Assembly: GCA_900551755.1 (NCBI GenBank)
Contig: URXK01000004.1
Coordinates: 62,001-126,000 of the forward strand
Direction: 5' to 3'
Origin: an uncultured Eubacterium sp.
GTDB lineage: Bacteria > Bacillota > Clostridia > Lachnospirales > CAG-274
Length of the DNA stretch: 64,000 nt
The translations under genes were made by a program, and so were the position numbers. Of the stretch, positions 63,826-64,000 are shown in pieces. The stretch's first letter is position 1. Each line of letters opens with the position of its first letter. The notes under the pieces were generated by a model. The model was not told where the DNA came from and did no database searches. It saw only the letters and a program-made list of their open reading frames with translations.

Positions 63826-64000
63826 TTAGTATAAAGGATACTTAGAAACGAGCTTCTTAACTCTGTCAGCAGCCTCTGCCTTATTACCCTCATAATCCTT
63901 AGCAATTAAAGTGATAATATCAGCAATTTCAACCATATCTTCTTCAACCATACCTCTTGAAGTTACAGCTGGAGTACCAAGTCTGATACCACTTGCAATA
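63826..64000 (-). CDS. glyA: Serine hydroxymethyltransferase, C-terminal end (runs off the window)
   Basis: The last 58 codons before TAA at 63826 read [20 protein letters not shown] then [10 protein letters not shown] and KLVSKYPLY, the typical GlyA C-terminus (GTPA-x-T-x-RGM). The rest lies past the right edge. GlyA interconverts serine and glycine with tetrahydrofolate. Confidence 0.93.
   Translation of the reverse strand, partial: IASGIRLGTPAVTSRGMVEEDMVEIADIITLIAKDYEGNKAEAADRVKKLVSKYPLY

Overview
This is a 64 kb chromosomal window from an AT-rich, anaerobic, low-GC Firmicute, most likely a gut member of the Clostridia. The evidence is the strong AT bias, Gram-positive style ribosome binding sites and sigma-A promoters, HydE, a hybrid-cluster protein, a PPi-type phosphofructokinase, a biotin-dependent sodium-pump decarboxylase and an S-box riboswitch. 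No rRNA gene is present and I cannot name a species. Most genes lie on the minus strand in tight operons.

Layout. 1-2222: str operon (rpsL, rpsG, start of fusA). 2253-3589: a MATE exporter gene broken by a frameshift and a stop. 3691-5133: promoter, SAM-I riboswitch and metK. 5189-7478: carbonic anhydrase, then an SGNH hydrolase-azlC-azlD operon. 7579-10646: hydE, a rhodanese-TtcA fusion, REP-like hairpins, a gene remnant and an orphan Nif11-like peptide. 10726-13996: sfsA, and proB-formyl-THF cyclo-ligase-proA. 14160-22678: hcp and a complete glutamyl-tRNA to siroheme/uroporphyrinogen operon (hemA to hemL). 22722-28285: a sulfide-to-homocysteine operon (thioredoxin, JAMM protease, small sulfite reductase, TusA-like, ThiS-like carrier, ThiF-like, MetY, TrxB, Rrf2 regulator). 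28373-36991: sulfate uptake and activation (cysP-T-W-A, aprA-aprB, cysD-cysN), preceded by a short upstream reading frame with a Cys-Cys pair. 37302: tRNA-Leu. 37400-46221: small membrane and unknown genes, a nucleoside-salvage operon, tcdA, brkB and pfk. 46384-47536: DAHP synthase. 47603-51150: a type VI-D CRISPR locus. 51317-58310: pgi, queH and a five-gene sodium-pump decarboxylase operon. 58459-64000: LysR, exonuclease, secreted Cys-rich protein, lrgAB, a lipoprotein and the end of glyA.

How the genes work together. Some 22 kb form a sulfur module. CysPTWA import sulfate, CysDN make APS, AprAB-like proteins reduce APS to sulfite, a siroheme sulfite reductase makes sulfide (its siroheme supplied by the adjacent hem operon), and a ThiS-like carrier with a C-terminal Ser-Arg tail, a JAMM protease, a ThiF-like enzyme and MetY fit thiocarboxylate-dependent homocysteine synthesis. 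MetK then uses methionine.

The most notable system is at 47.6-51.2 kb. It is a compact Cas13d nuclease (895 aa, both HEPN RxxxxH motifs intact) without cas1, cas2 or a WYL gene. It is bracketed by two copies of a CRISPR leader that carries a near-consensus promoter. One copy drives a single-spacer array with a 36-nt type VI-D repeat. The other, just downstream of the nuclease gene, drives a repeat with 5 nt missing from its hairpin. Both units end in a palindromic degenerate repeat after exactly 31 nt.
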